Of a stretch of DNA of 64,000 nt, positions 10,829 through 19,759 are shown one piece after another. The stretch spans positions 1-64,000 of the forward strand of contig VCJN01000467.1 in NCBI GenBank assembly GCA_006384855.1, given 5' to 3'. Positions within the stretch are counted from its first letter, which is position 1; every line of letters starts with the position of its first letter. Both the position numbers and the translations under genes were made by a program. The DNA comes from Tetraselmis striata. Taxonomy: Eukaryota > Chlorophyta > Chlorodendrophyceae > Chlorodendrales > Chlorodendraceae. Under the pieces are notes generated by a model. It was not told where the DNA came from, did no database searches, and saw only the letters and a program-made list of their open reading frames with translations.

Positions 10829-11700
10829 AGCTTCTGACTGTTGGGCTCATAACCCTAACTGTTGGCTCAATCAATGTTAAGCCAACACACTGTTTCGTTA
10901 AGGCATAGTAGTTGGACATGTAAGCCCTTGTGTCTGCAATCATTTCTCTCCCCGCATGCATGAACTCGGTGATAGGGATGCATGTTGGTGTGAGCAACCT
11001 TTAACTATCGGTGATTTGGATTGTGCTCAGCCAGTTGAATCCCCTGGGGGACGCCCTAGGTGCGGGTCCTGGTCTTGACTGCCCCTGCCATTTTGACAGG
11101 TTCGCCAATAGTTAAAGAGACTCTTGACATCGCCTGGCCAGCAACAACATCATGCCACCAAAAACCGGCAATTGTTGATGATGTTGGGCCTGTGCGCTTG
11201 AAACGCAAGGCCGGTGATGACCCTCAGGTCATTCACCATTATTTAGATGACAACAAACGCAGACGCCGCCGGCATCATCACCCTCACAAATCTGTTGAGC
11301 CGCCGGCTAAAGAGGCTGTTGAACCAATACCTGAACCGAAACCAATTTTCGAGCTACAGCCTCCTGTGACGGTTGATAAAAATTCACAAACTCAGTCCTC
11401 TAAATGTTGACGAGGCTGTTCAAACCGTCACTGACTTTATCGAAGCTTATCAGGCCAGTATGGATAGGGCTTGCCAAGCAAATCCTGAGGATGATACTCC
11501 AATGCCTGATGCCGATAACTATCCGTTATTTTGACCAGGAAGAAGTGGGATAAAATAAATGCCTTATACGGTCCCTTTACTATGGACGGAGCGGCAACCG
11601 CTGCATCGTCCAAAGTCCCATCTTGTTTCTGTTCTCCCACTAACTCTTTCTTGACGCTGACCTGTCTGATCACCACATCTGGCTGAACCTCCGTTTGAGA
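10829..11700 (+). pseudogene. gag-pol junction / N-terminal pol, frameshifted
   Basis: Coding-like but broken. A likely pol start (ATGCCACCAAAAACC, about 11152) shifts frame after an A5 run. The following frame has a basic His/Arg tract (KRRRRRHHHPH, about 11248-11280) and a Pro/Glu stretch to 11410. The frame then changes again, with an acidic segment to about 11535. No enzyme domain here. This part probably links gag to protease. Confidence 0.45.
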
Positions 11701-12590
11701 AAATCCCAGAGTTCATTTCTAGTTTTGAGTTCAAGAGGCAGCGCAACCCTTTTAATGTTTCTGCAGTTATTGCCATACCTCGTTGGAAGACTAATAAGTC
11801 TATCCGTCATATTTTGAGCTCTTACAAGAGACTCGACACTTACCCTAAAGGCACATACCTTTATACTATAACTGACACTGAGGACTCTACTAAACAAGTA
11901 CCTATGGGTCCTATACCCTTTCCAGTCGATCTTTATCTTGCCGACCATACGGTTGAGGATCGCTTGTTGCAGACTCAACCACAGGATTCACAAAATCCGG
12001 TCGAAGCGCGTTTCACAAATATCAATACTGAGGTTTTCCCTTTTACGGCCCAAACTGTTCATTACCGATCTACTCACCGCCGAGGCTCAAGTTACCTCTG
12101 GTGAGACTCTGCTCCCTCAGGATTTTACTACTTTGGTTGATAGCGGAGCGGGCCTTAACTTTGTATCATGGATATTGTTCAAAACTACCATTTGCCGACT
12201 TCCAGGCTGCCCCGAACTCTCAAAATTTTATTGCAGATGGCACTACTTCTCGTATTGCCAAATACTCTGTTTCCCTCACATTGACATTTACGGGGGGATA
12301 TCAAACTAAAGCAGAGTTTGTTTGTCTGTCAACAAATCACCAATTTCAATTGGTGTTGGGCATGCCTTGGTTGCGGGATAACAATCCCGATATTGACTGG
12401 ACTACAGGTCATATCACTGACCGCCATACCAAAACCCCGTTATTCATTACTTCTGTTATGCCGCGACCTGCTTCTGTTAAGCCGGTCTCCGCTAATAAAA
12501 TGGCCAGAGCCATGCGCGAGACTGTTTTAGGCCATCGGAGGGAAGTTGATACTACTTACCTCTTGGCCACTTTTTTCTGAAAACTTTGTC
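11700..12590 (+). pseudogene. retropepsin region of pol, frameshifted
   Basis: The frame 11814-12104 carries the lead-in. The frame of 11938-12309 carries the active-site motif TTLVDSGAGLNFVS (about 12130-12170). The signal then moves to the frame of 12101-12580, which holds FIADGTTSRI and the C-terminal LVLGMPWLRDNNPDIDW typical of retroviral-type aspartic proteases. So D-S-G is present but the domain spans two or three frames. Shifts sit near short homopolymers (for example T6 at about 12571). Confidence 0.65.
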
Positions 12591-12673
12591 CCTACCACTA
12601 ACAAGAAAGAAACTGACGACCTTGTCATTGATACTGACTTTGGTCTTGAATACAGTAAAAGGTCAAGGCATTA

Positions 12674-14329
12674 TTGACAAAATATGGGCATGACAAAGCC
12701 ACTCTTACTGAGTTACCACCTAGTAGAGGAAAGTTTGATCATCACATAGACCTCTTTGATGATGCCCAACCACCTAAGGGCCACATCTATCGGTTGTCTC
12801 CAGCTGAGTTAAAAGAGTTGAAGAGACAACTTGATCAATACCTTGAGAAGTCGTGGATCAGGCCTAGCTATTCTCCTTTTGCTGCGCCTGTTCTGTTTGC
12901 CCGCAAGGCTGATGGCTCTCTCCGAATGTGTATTGACTACAGAGGCCTCAACCGTATCACCCGGGGCACTCAGTACCCGTTGCCTCGCATTGACACCATC
13001 CTTGACATCATCTCCTCTGCTAGTTGTTGGACATGTTTGGACCTTTCTAAGGCCTATCATCAGGTCCGTATCCGTGAAGAGGATGTATATAAAACCTCTT
13101 TCATTACTCAATTGGGGCAGTTTGAGATGAGAGTTCTCCCTTTTGGCTTGAAGACTGCCCCTGGAGCCTTTCAGGCTTATATTAATGCAGTTTTTGATGG
13201 CACGGCTGATGAACTTGGACAAGATACCAATATACTTAACGACTTTGTCCTATGCTACTTAGATGATATTATCATCTTCAGCCGGAACCCGGAGGACCAC
13301 CTCCGCCATCTTGAGCAAGTGTTGTCACGCCTTGCCAAACACCACTTATACTTATCACCTAAAAAGTGCCACTGGGCTAAATCACACGTTATCTTTTTGG
13401 GACACTATATTACCAAATCCGGAGTTTTACCAAACCCGGAGAAAGTTAAGGCTGTTACAGATTGGCCGGTGCCCCGCAATATTACTGATGTTCGTGCATT
13501 TCTGGGTTTTGCCGGCTTTTACCGTAAGTTTATACCAGATTTTGCCAGCATTGCCAAACCCTTGTTTGATCTTACCAAATTAGATACTATTAAAGCATGG
13601 ACATCTATACATCAACAAGCCTTTCAAACTATTAAATACAAGCTGACACACGCTCCGGTGCTTATGGCCCCTGTTACGGGTCCTCAAGCTGAGTTTACCG
13701 TAGCCACTGATGCAAGTGGTTTTGCGGTAGGGGCTGTCCTGCTTCAGGTCGATCCAAAGACAAAACAGTTGCGTCCCATTGCCTACTTGGCGAAGGCGCT
13801 CAAAGGTGCTCAGCTCCATTATTCCACTTATGATACTGAGTTCTTGGGGGTTGTCATTGCCCTACAGCACTGGCGTCATTTCCTGGAAGGCTGTGCACAT
13901 TTTTATGTCGTTACTGATCATACTACACTTAGGCATCTGCCCACTCAACAAGTTGTGGGTAGAAGACATGCCGGTTGGATGCAAGTCATCTCTGCTTTTA
14001 CGCGGAATATGACTATCCTTTACAAAAAGGGAGAGCAGAATATGGCTGATGCACTCAGTCGTCGTCCCGACTTGAAACAGTCATTGGACACATTCTATCA
14101 TCAATCCTTTGAGGAAGATCTTGAACACCTCACGGATTGGCTCGCCCTTACCACTGTCTCTATTCAGATGGACAATGACTTTATCCAACAGTTGCAACGG
14201 GCTTATGTGTGCGATCCAAAATTTATGGCTCCACGCTGCCCACCTGCTGTCTCTCTCTTGGCTACTGATGACATCAGCTGCCGCTCGGTATTTTCATATA
14301 TAGTCACCTCCGCAGCACACCACCTGTAA
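12674..14329 (+). pseudogene. pol: reverse transcriptase-RNase H of pol, cut short by an insertion
   Basis: A 551-residue open stretch. RT motifs in order: SLRMCIDYRGLNRIT, CWTCLDLSKAYHQVRI, VLPFGLKTAPGAFQ, the catalytic YLDD (13255-13266), IFLGHYIT and AFLGFAGFYRKFI. RNase H follows with TVATDASGFAVGAVL, YDTEFLGV, VVTDHTTL and ADALSRRP, so the acidic catalytic residues are present. It copies element RNA and removes the template. The frame ends at 14329 inside a 165-bp LTR fragment (14260-14424). Without that insertion the frame would run into the integrase. The true start is upstream and lost in frameshifts near 12655-12665. Confidence 0.88.
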
Positions 14330-14445
14330 TTCAGTTCTCACAATCTCTCAACCAACCAGACTTCTTACGACTCCGAACACCAGTTCTTTCGTAGCGAGAC
14401 CCTATTCTCAACAGGCGTCCCGTCCTGCCCACCTGCTGTCTCTCT
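14236..14445 (+). repeat. internal LTR fragment with 21-bp flanking duplication
   Basis: 14260-14424 matches LTR bases 7218-7382 (165 bp). The pol sequence CTGCCCACCTGCTGTCTCT is present both before (14236-14256) and after (14425-14445) the fragment. Total added length is 189 bp, a multiple of three, but the fragment brings a TAA at 14327-14329. Confidence 0.9.
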
Positions 14446-15883
14446 TGACCAAATTTCCAACTTGTACATGTTGGGTGATAAAATATATGTTCCCAATGAT
14501 GCCAATCTGAAAAGGAGGATCGTGGCTGAATGCCATGACACCCCCACAGCTGGTCATCTTGGTGTTGAGCGCACAGAGATGCTTGTCAAGAGAAACTTTT
14601 TTTGGCCACATATGCATAAGACTATCAAGTCTCATATCAAGGATTGCAAGGTTTGCAAACTCACAAAACAACACAATCAAGCACCCGCTGCAGCCTTGCA
14701 CCCATTGCCTACTCCATGTAGGCCTTGGGAATATTTCAGCCTTGATTTTATTACCAACTTACCTGTGGTCGATGGTTATGACAGCATTGCCACTTTTGTG
14801 GACCTCTTCTCAAAGCAGGCCCATTTTGTACCTTGTACTAAATCTATAACTGCCAAACAGCTTGCTCACCTGTATATTACCAATATTTACAAACTTCATG
14901 GCCTTAGTGTTTGTATGGTGGGTGACAGAGATACCAAATACACCTCTGAATATTTTCAAGAGCTTTTTGCTGAGTTGGGTACTTCCCTTAACCTCAGCAC
15001 AGCTTACCACCCACAGACTGATGGCCAAACAGAAATACTTAATAAAATCATAGAGCAGCTATTACGAGCCTTCTGTTATAATAACCAAACTGAATGGCTC
15101 CATTACTTACCGTTGGCAGAGTTCAATTATAATAACTCGGAGTCATCTTCAACCAAACACACTCCGTTTCAAGCGGTGCATGGGTTTCACCCCCGCACCC
15201 CGTTGGACATGGTCCACCCGTTTACTCACATTAGGCAGCCTTCTCTCGACCTTATCTCCGATCTACAAAACATTCATAACCTGGTTCATGAGAATATTAA
15301 AATAGCTAAAGAATATCAAAAACACTACTACGCTGCCTCACATACAAATCCTACTACCTTTGAACCGGGTGATAAGATCATGATCCGGACCGACGACCTT
15401 CTCATAAGAGGGCAGCCCTGTCCAAAGTTACGACAAAAATATGTCGGTCCATATAAGATCATTGAAATGATCAACCCTCAGGCATATCGTGTTGACCTGC
15501 CTCCACAGTTGGAGTGCCACCCAGTGTTCCACATTTCCAAATTACGAAAATGGGACACATCAACATGTCAATCGGATCTACCAGATCCTTTGATTGGCAG
15601 AGAAGTCACACGAACAGATGACCCTGTTATAGCCCAAGTTTTGGATTGCAAAGTTGCAATCTATCCACGGCTATATGCCTCTGGTTCCACCTTGCTTTTC
15701 AAAGTAAGGTACCATAACTTTTCGGAAGCTGCGGATGACTGGGTTCCGTATGTTTCGGTGCAATATGCTAATATTATTCAACAATACATGTTGACACCGA
15801 AGTTCAAAGTCCTCTTAATGACTGAGAACTATGTTAGGAACCAACACAAGTTTCCATCCCGTTTTCCGCCAACTCCAACTTGA
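14446..15883 (+). pseudogene. integrase with chromodomain-like C-terminus
   Basis: Open from about 14462 to the stop at 15883, but lacking its own upstream pol because of the insertion. The N-terminal zinc-binding HHCC region reads ECHDTPTAGHLG...FFWPHM...CKVCKL. Catalytic core: the first Asp in FSLDFITNLP, the second in VGDRDTKYTSEYF, and the Glu in YHPQTDGQTEILNK. The C-terminus (about residues 395-450) reads LLFKVRYHNFSEAADDWVPY, a chromodomain-like block. In chromoviruses such a tail steers integration to marked chromatin. This assignment is by motif and position. Confidence 0.85.
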
Positions 15884-15958
15884 TCAGCAGTTGCTGCGCC
15901 ATGTTTTCTGGCAACGTTGCAGCTTTTCTTTACATGTCACACCACCAGCTGATATTTT

Positions 15959-15972
15959 GGCGCGGGGAGGAA
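15959..15972 (+). promoter_or_regulatory. polypurine tract
   Basis: GGCGCGGGGAGGAA immediately before the 3' LTR, the usual plus-strand primer position. Confidence 0.7.
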
Positions 15973-16231
15973 TGTAAGGGGATGATAATACCCTGAGTAA
16001 AACCTAGCAATCTTGATGTACTGGTGACCTAGGTACATAGAATATTCTGGATACTGCTAATGCGGCTACTGATGACATCAGCTGCCGCTCGGTATTTTCA
16101 TATATAGTCACCTCCGCAGCACACCACCTGTAATTCAGTTCTCACAATCTCTCAACCAACCAGACTTCTTACGACTCCGAACACCAGTTCTTTCGTAGCG
16201 AGACCCTATTCTCAACAGGCGTCCCGTCACA
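15973..16231 (+). repeat. 3' LTR
   Basis: 259 bp, same as 7127-7385 by eye, followed by the CAAAT duplication at 16232-16236. Confidence 0.93.
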
Positions 16232-16292
16232 CAAATCGACCCCTAAGGGCGTACCTTTATACCAAAAAGATCGACAAACGCCGCTACTTTAA
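16232..16292 (+). repeat. dispersed repeat, middle piece
   Basis: CAAATCGACCCCTAAGG..ACCAAAAAGATCGAC continues the repeat interrupted at 7126 and resembles unit text CAAATCC..CTAAAAG..AAAGATCAACAC at 17341-17700. It ends in TAA, the duplicated target of the next element. Confidence 0.5.
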
Positions 16293-16417
16293 GGTTCATT
16301 TCATACCACGGTTCGCGTGCCGCCCTAGCCGCGTGCCGCCCTAATACTCGTACCGGAGCGCGCCACGTCGACCGGGCCGCGGGGGCCATCATGAAAATTC
16401 GCGCACGCCCCCGACAC

Positions 16418-16480
16418 CAAGGCGGCACGCGTGTACGGGGCATTTTTTTTCGAAATGCCCCGTACACGCGTGCCGCCTTG
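16418..16480. repeat. perfect 28-bp hairpin inside the TIR element
   Basis: Arms 16418-16445 and 16453-16480 are exact complements, separated by seven bases (TTTTTCG). The arms contain GGCGGCACGCG, related to the terminal repeat subunits. Confidence 0.9.
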
Positions 16481-16506
16481 CTACCCTGAATTTTGAGAGC
16501 GTCTAT

Positions 16507-17058
16507 ATGTTCTGGGGCGAGATATATCATTTACCGCTGCCGGAGCGGGCAATTGCTCTCAACCCGCACTTGCTCGCTCCACCCTCAGGGTGTTCCCGTT
16601 CACCGTTTGCAAAGGACGGCGGGGAGGCGGCCAACCGTCCTCCCATGATGCCTACGTCGCGTTCAGACCGGGCCGCTGCCCGCGAGGTGAGGCGGTCACC
16701 CGCCATCCCGCGCGCTCGGGCATCTGGCGCAGCTGATCGCTCCTCAGTAGACCGTCTGGACGCACGCTTAGGGCTCAGCACAGACAGCCGTATGCAGCGT
16801 ATCGAGGAGGCAGACCCTCAATTTGAGTGTGAGTCCGGAGGGCGCGATGGCGAGGACGAAGTTCAACACAGCGATGGGCTGCGCGACTGCTACGTCACGG
16901 GCTGCAAAGTCGGGACGCTTTTCGACTCCACCCGGTCGCACCACCGCTGTCGCCAGTGCCAGAAGCACTTTCACGCCCTTTGCGCATACTCCATCAACAC
17001 CTCCGACGATCCGAACTATTGTGGCTGTCAGCAGGCGCCCCTTATCGGCGGGGTCTAG
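16507..17058 (+). CDS. ORF with a Cys/His zinc-binding segment within the TIR element
   Basis: 183 residues from ATG 16507; ATGs at 16645-16648 are alternatives. The N-terminal two thirds are low-complexity and Arg/Ala/Ser-rich. Residues about 130-178 hold CYVTGC, then RCRQCQKHFHALC (C-x2-C-x4-H-x2-C), then YCGC. This spacing is PHD/RING-like and could chelate two zinc ions. It may be the leftover DNA- or chromatin-binding part of a transposase, or a captured domain. I do not recognise the family. It occupies the whole space between the hairpin and the right TIR. Confidence 0.45.
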   Translation: MFWGEIYHLPLPERAIALNPHLLAPPSGCSRSPFAKDGGEAANRPPMMPTSRSDRAAAREVRRSPAIPRARASGAADRSSVDRLDARLGLSTDSRMQRIEEADPQFECESGGRDGEDEVQHSDGLRDCYVTGCKVGTLFDSTRSHHRCRQCQKHFHALCAYSINTSDDPNYCGCQQAPLIGGV

Positions 17059-17292
17059 GCCCAGGAGCCAAACAGCGCGACAGCAGGGAGGTGGAGAGGC
17101 GGGCTGCGGGCGCGGGGGACATATGCACCACGTTTCCGCCGCTGCGCGTATGTATGAAATGCTGTTTTTTGCGGCGGCACGCGTGCGCTTATTCGCCCAA
17201 TGCCACTGGCTACGTGGCAGCACGATATCGCGTATCGTTAGGGCGGCACGCGGCTAGGGCGGCACGCGGACCGGGGTATGAAACCGACCTAA

Positions 17293-17760
17293 GGCCGCAT
17301 CCCAGTAGTACCCCGCGCGTCCCGGTAAGGAATATGCATTGTGGGAGTATCTCATACTGGTGTGAACTACACAAGGGGCAGTAACAAATCCGCCTACTGC
17401 TAAAATCAGGTACGAGTATTGGTGCCCGTAGTACTAAAAGATCAACACAGCAGCAAGCCGCCTAAATAAACGCGGCCTGCATCTCGTACTGGTGTGAATA
17501 TTACAAAAGGCCAGTAACAAATCCATCGATAAAAGCAGCGGTATCCACCGCGCAATTGCTGTGGTGGACGTTTTCTATTGCCTTTTCGGTTGGTTTCCTG
17601 ATCGCCATTCGCAGGTAGCTCACGTAGCGACTAACTGTTAAAAGCAGCAGTAATAAAAGATCAACGCAGCAAGCCGCCTGCGAGCGGCCCGCACCCCATA
17701 CGCTACCATCTGTGTGGTTAGTATCAGTACCAGGTACTGGTACGCGGGTAGTTTATAAAT
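17293..17760 (+). repeat. tandem copies of a dispersed ~130-bp repeat
   Basis: 17293-17330 is the last piece of the interrupted copy. Further units at about 17347-17480 and 17481-17700 share CATCTCGTACTGGTGTGAA, GGCCAGTAACAAATCC, AAAAGATCAACACAGCA and GCGGCCCGCA. The last unit has a ~100-bp insert (17539-17638) bounded by TAAAAGCAG on both sides. A relative of that insert lies inverted at about 57066-57142. Other copies of the unit: 26150-26290 (-), about 26370-26465 (+) and 45590-45710 (-). Confidence 0.6.
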
Positions 17761-18289
17761 GAACTTGATCGGCGCCAGTCGCTACTCGTACAGGAATAAT
17801 ACCTGCCTGCCACATACAGATAACAAACATCGTAAAAATTATCAGTGTAAAAATCATGTCTCGAGCCATGCTCGAGCTATTTTCTACCTGGCACGACAGA
17901 CGATGAAGCAATCCTTAGTCGCTATATGCCCGTACCTGTATATGGAGATATGCGAACCTATCCACCGCGCGACCAGTAGTCGCTACGGGTGGTACGGTGT
18001 TTGTAGTCGCTAACTATGAACGAACAGCATCAGTGCCAGCTAGCGAAAGACCAGCATACTAATCATGAATCCTTATTATCACTGGAATCATCAGCACCTC
18101 TGCAGGAATACAGACAGAATCCGTATACTCTCCAACCAGGCCCAGTGTCGCTCCCCTCGCCTGCTGTAACGTCAGTGACCCACTGCGCGTGGCTTCTCAG
18201 ACCTCCGACTGTTTTACAGCAAAACCAAGTGACTCCCGAATTAGCAGGCCTCAGCGTTGCCGACCTGGTTGCTGGTCGCTCCTCTGACT
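17761..18289. other. intergenic / 5' region of the cyclin gene
   Basis: No recognisable coding domain. A short frame at 18016-18330 is Pro/Gln-rich and may be 5' leader or an upstream exon of the cyclin-box gene; I cannot decide. Confidence 0.3.
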
Positions 18290-19165
18290 ATGGCTACGGC
18301 GTACGACGAATGCGCGACCACAAATCATGATGCTATCAATGAAACTTTGAGCAGGCTTCCGAACGGGAAACGGCATAGGGAGGCATCTTTCGCGGGAGAG
18401 CGGCCGTGCAAACAAGCTTGCACCACTTACCAGTTCCCGGAGGACAGCTTCTGTACTCGACACTCCCCTGTTGCGGTAAACTGTTCCCCCGAGACAATAC
18501 CCCTGGGGCGTTATCTATCTCTAGAACGTGAGCCAGCAGCGGCGCGGCTTGCCGACCACTATCCCGGAATCACCCACGGGAGGTGCACACCTGTCAGCGC
18601 TGGGCAGACGACTCGGTGTTTCGGTGCTCTCGACAGCGGCACAAGTTACAACAGCACCTGTATCGCCCACTTCGATGAGCTGTACGCTCCCTCGCAGTGG
18701 TGCGACACGGTTACAAACAAGTCAACAAATTTCTACTGCCCTGGCCAGCGCGTTCCGGACAGGAGTTTTTCGGAACAGCCAGCCTACCAGCCCGCAACTT
18801 CCCGTCGAAGCAGGTGGCACGAAACAGGTGGTGGAGTAAGCGACCAGTCCCCACACGCCGCTGCTGTAGCCCAGGCTGTCGAACTTTGGCAAAGGCTTTT
18901 GTGTCTCCACGCAGCCGAAATAACTTCTCTGACCCTTCACATATGGCGACGCATCGAGAGTCGAGCCTTGTCTCAAAGCGTATTTCCCATGGAGGCGCTT
19001 GCCGCCGGCTGCTTCTGGGTGGCACTGAAGCTTTTCCTGTATCGACCCATGCTACCAAGAGCCAGCAAGCTGAGGCGAGTCCTCCAGCTGCCTGCGGTCA
19101 ATTTCCAGAAAGCAGAGCTTGCTATCATGAACTGGGTGGACTGGTCGCCACTTCGAAACGACTGA
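18290..19165 (+). CDS. cyclin-box protein
   Basis: 291 residues from the ATG at 18290 (context ACTATGGCT). The N-terminal 190 residues are low-complexity and poorly conserved in look. From about residue 195 there is a cyclin N-terminal fold pattern: a helix ELWQRLLCLHAAEITS, then FPMEALAAGCFWVALKLFLY, PRASKLRRVLQLPAV and FQKAELAIMNWVDWSP. The segment 'A-x2-C-x-W-x-A-x-K-L' and the closing 'E-L...V-D-W-x-P-L' fit helices 3 to 5 of the box. Cyclins activate Cdk kinases. The protein ends right after the first box, so it is short. There is no intron in the visible frame. A TGTAA at about 19391-19395 could be the poly(A) signal. It converges with the taxilin gene. The subclass is not determinable. 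Confidence 0.55.
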   Translation: MATAYDECATTNHDAINETLSRLPNGKRHREASFAGERPCKQACTTYQFPEDSFCTRHSPVAVNCSPETIPLGRYLSLEREPAAARLADHYPGITHGRCTPVSAGQTTRCFGALDSGTSYNSTCIAHFDELYAPSQWCDTVTNKSTNFYCPGQRVPDRSFSEQPAYQPATSRRSRWHETGGGVSDQSPHAAAVAQAVELWQRLLCLHAAEITSLTLHIWRRIESRALSQSVFPMEALAAGCFWVALKLFLYRPMLPRASKLRRVLQLPAVNFQKAELAIMNWVDWSPLRND

Positions 19166-19390
19166 CCAGCTGACATAGACCCGTGCCCAAAATCCTCGAG
19201 CGAGGATCCTGCCAGCACAGCCTTGCTGTGGGGGTACCCTTATTGTCTCGTCGTTTTTTTGGCTTCCTGCCGAGGGTCCAGTCTGCACGTTTCTATGACC
19301 ACTTCTATTACGTATCCTTCTCGCCTGTCCGGGCCCATAGAATAAGTAAACGTTCAAAACAATAAGGAAACGCTATACCGACTTCCCTAC

Positions 19391-19395
19391 TTGTA
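19391..19395 (+). terminator. TGTAA poly(A) signal, cyclin gene
   Basis: TGTAA about 225 bases after the stop. TGTAA is the common chlorophyte polyadenylation motif. Confidence 0.4.
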
Positions 19396-19759
19396 ATTTT
19401 GCCGCCGCTTTCGACCCAATCTCGTTCACAACACGTCGATGCACGGAGCACACATCGCATGATGGTCTGCAAGGCGTGCGATCATACACCCATTAAAAGA
19501 ATCGCATTCATCTATCCGGCCAATATAATACATGCATGTGATGCTACGACAACAAACAATTTTACACACGCATGTGCGCTTTCGGCAAGCATCAAGTGCG
19601 CATATTTTGTATTGCAATACAGCAATGAGGTTCCAGGCAAACTCCCAGTGGCCGAACTGGCCGTGCACCTCTGGCAGCCTTACTTGCAGCCGGCGGTAAT
19701 TTCAAGGAGTCTACCCTGCCAGCCTGTAGCTTGTCGCCTTGTCTATTTCCTCCTGCACT
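19396..19759. other. intergenic gap between convergent genes
   Basis: No gene. On the minus strand TGTAAAA (fwd about 19557-19564) is a candidate poly(A) signal for the taxilin gene. Confidence 0.35.

Larger units (their letters stand above)
7127..16231 (+). mobile_element. full-length chromodomain-type Ty3/gypsy LTR retrotransposon
   Basis: Element of 9,105 bp. The 5' LTR (7127-7385) and 3' LTR (15973-16231) are both 259 bp, start TGTAAG and end CACA, and I see no difference between them by eye. They are flanked by a perfect 5-bp target duplication CAAAT (7122-7126 and 16232-16236). A TGG-started primer site follows the 5' LTR at 7388 and a purine tract (GCGCGGGGAGGAA) precedes the 3' LTR. 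Order is gag, protease, RT, RNase H, integrase, chromodomain-like tail, as in chromoviruses. LTR identity means a recent insertion, yet pol is split by several frameshifts and by an internal LTR fragment. Confidence 0.93.
16293..17289. mobile_element. 997-bp TIR DNA transposon, TAA target duplication
   Basis: Terminal inverted repeats of 52 bp (16293-16344 and 17238-17289; about 47 of 52 positions match) start GGT and contain two direct copies of CGCGTGCCGCCCTA. TAA flanks both ends (16290-16292 and 17290-17292). A three-base T-W-A duplication with GG-started ends is the habit of PIF/Harbinger elements, so that is the best guess. No DDE transposase is seen, so it is probably non-autonomous. 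It sits inside the same repeat copy that received the LTR element. Confidence 0.75.

Noticed and set aside
17480..17760. Possible CRISPR-like array from spaced direct repeats
   Set aside because: Eukaryotic context; units are ~130 bp with diverged copies, no uniform short repeats and spacers.
18016..18330. 104-codon frame before the cyclin gene
   Set aside because: No domain and out of phase with the cyclin frame without a clear splice pair; kept only as possible leader.
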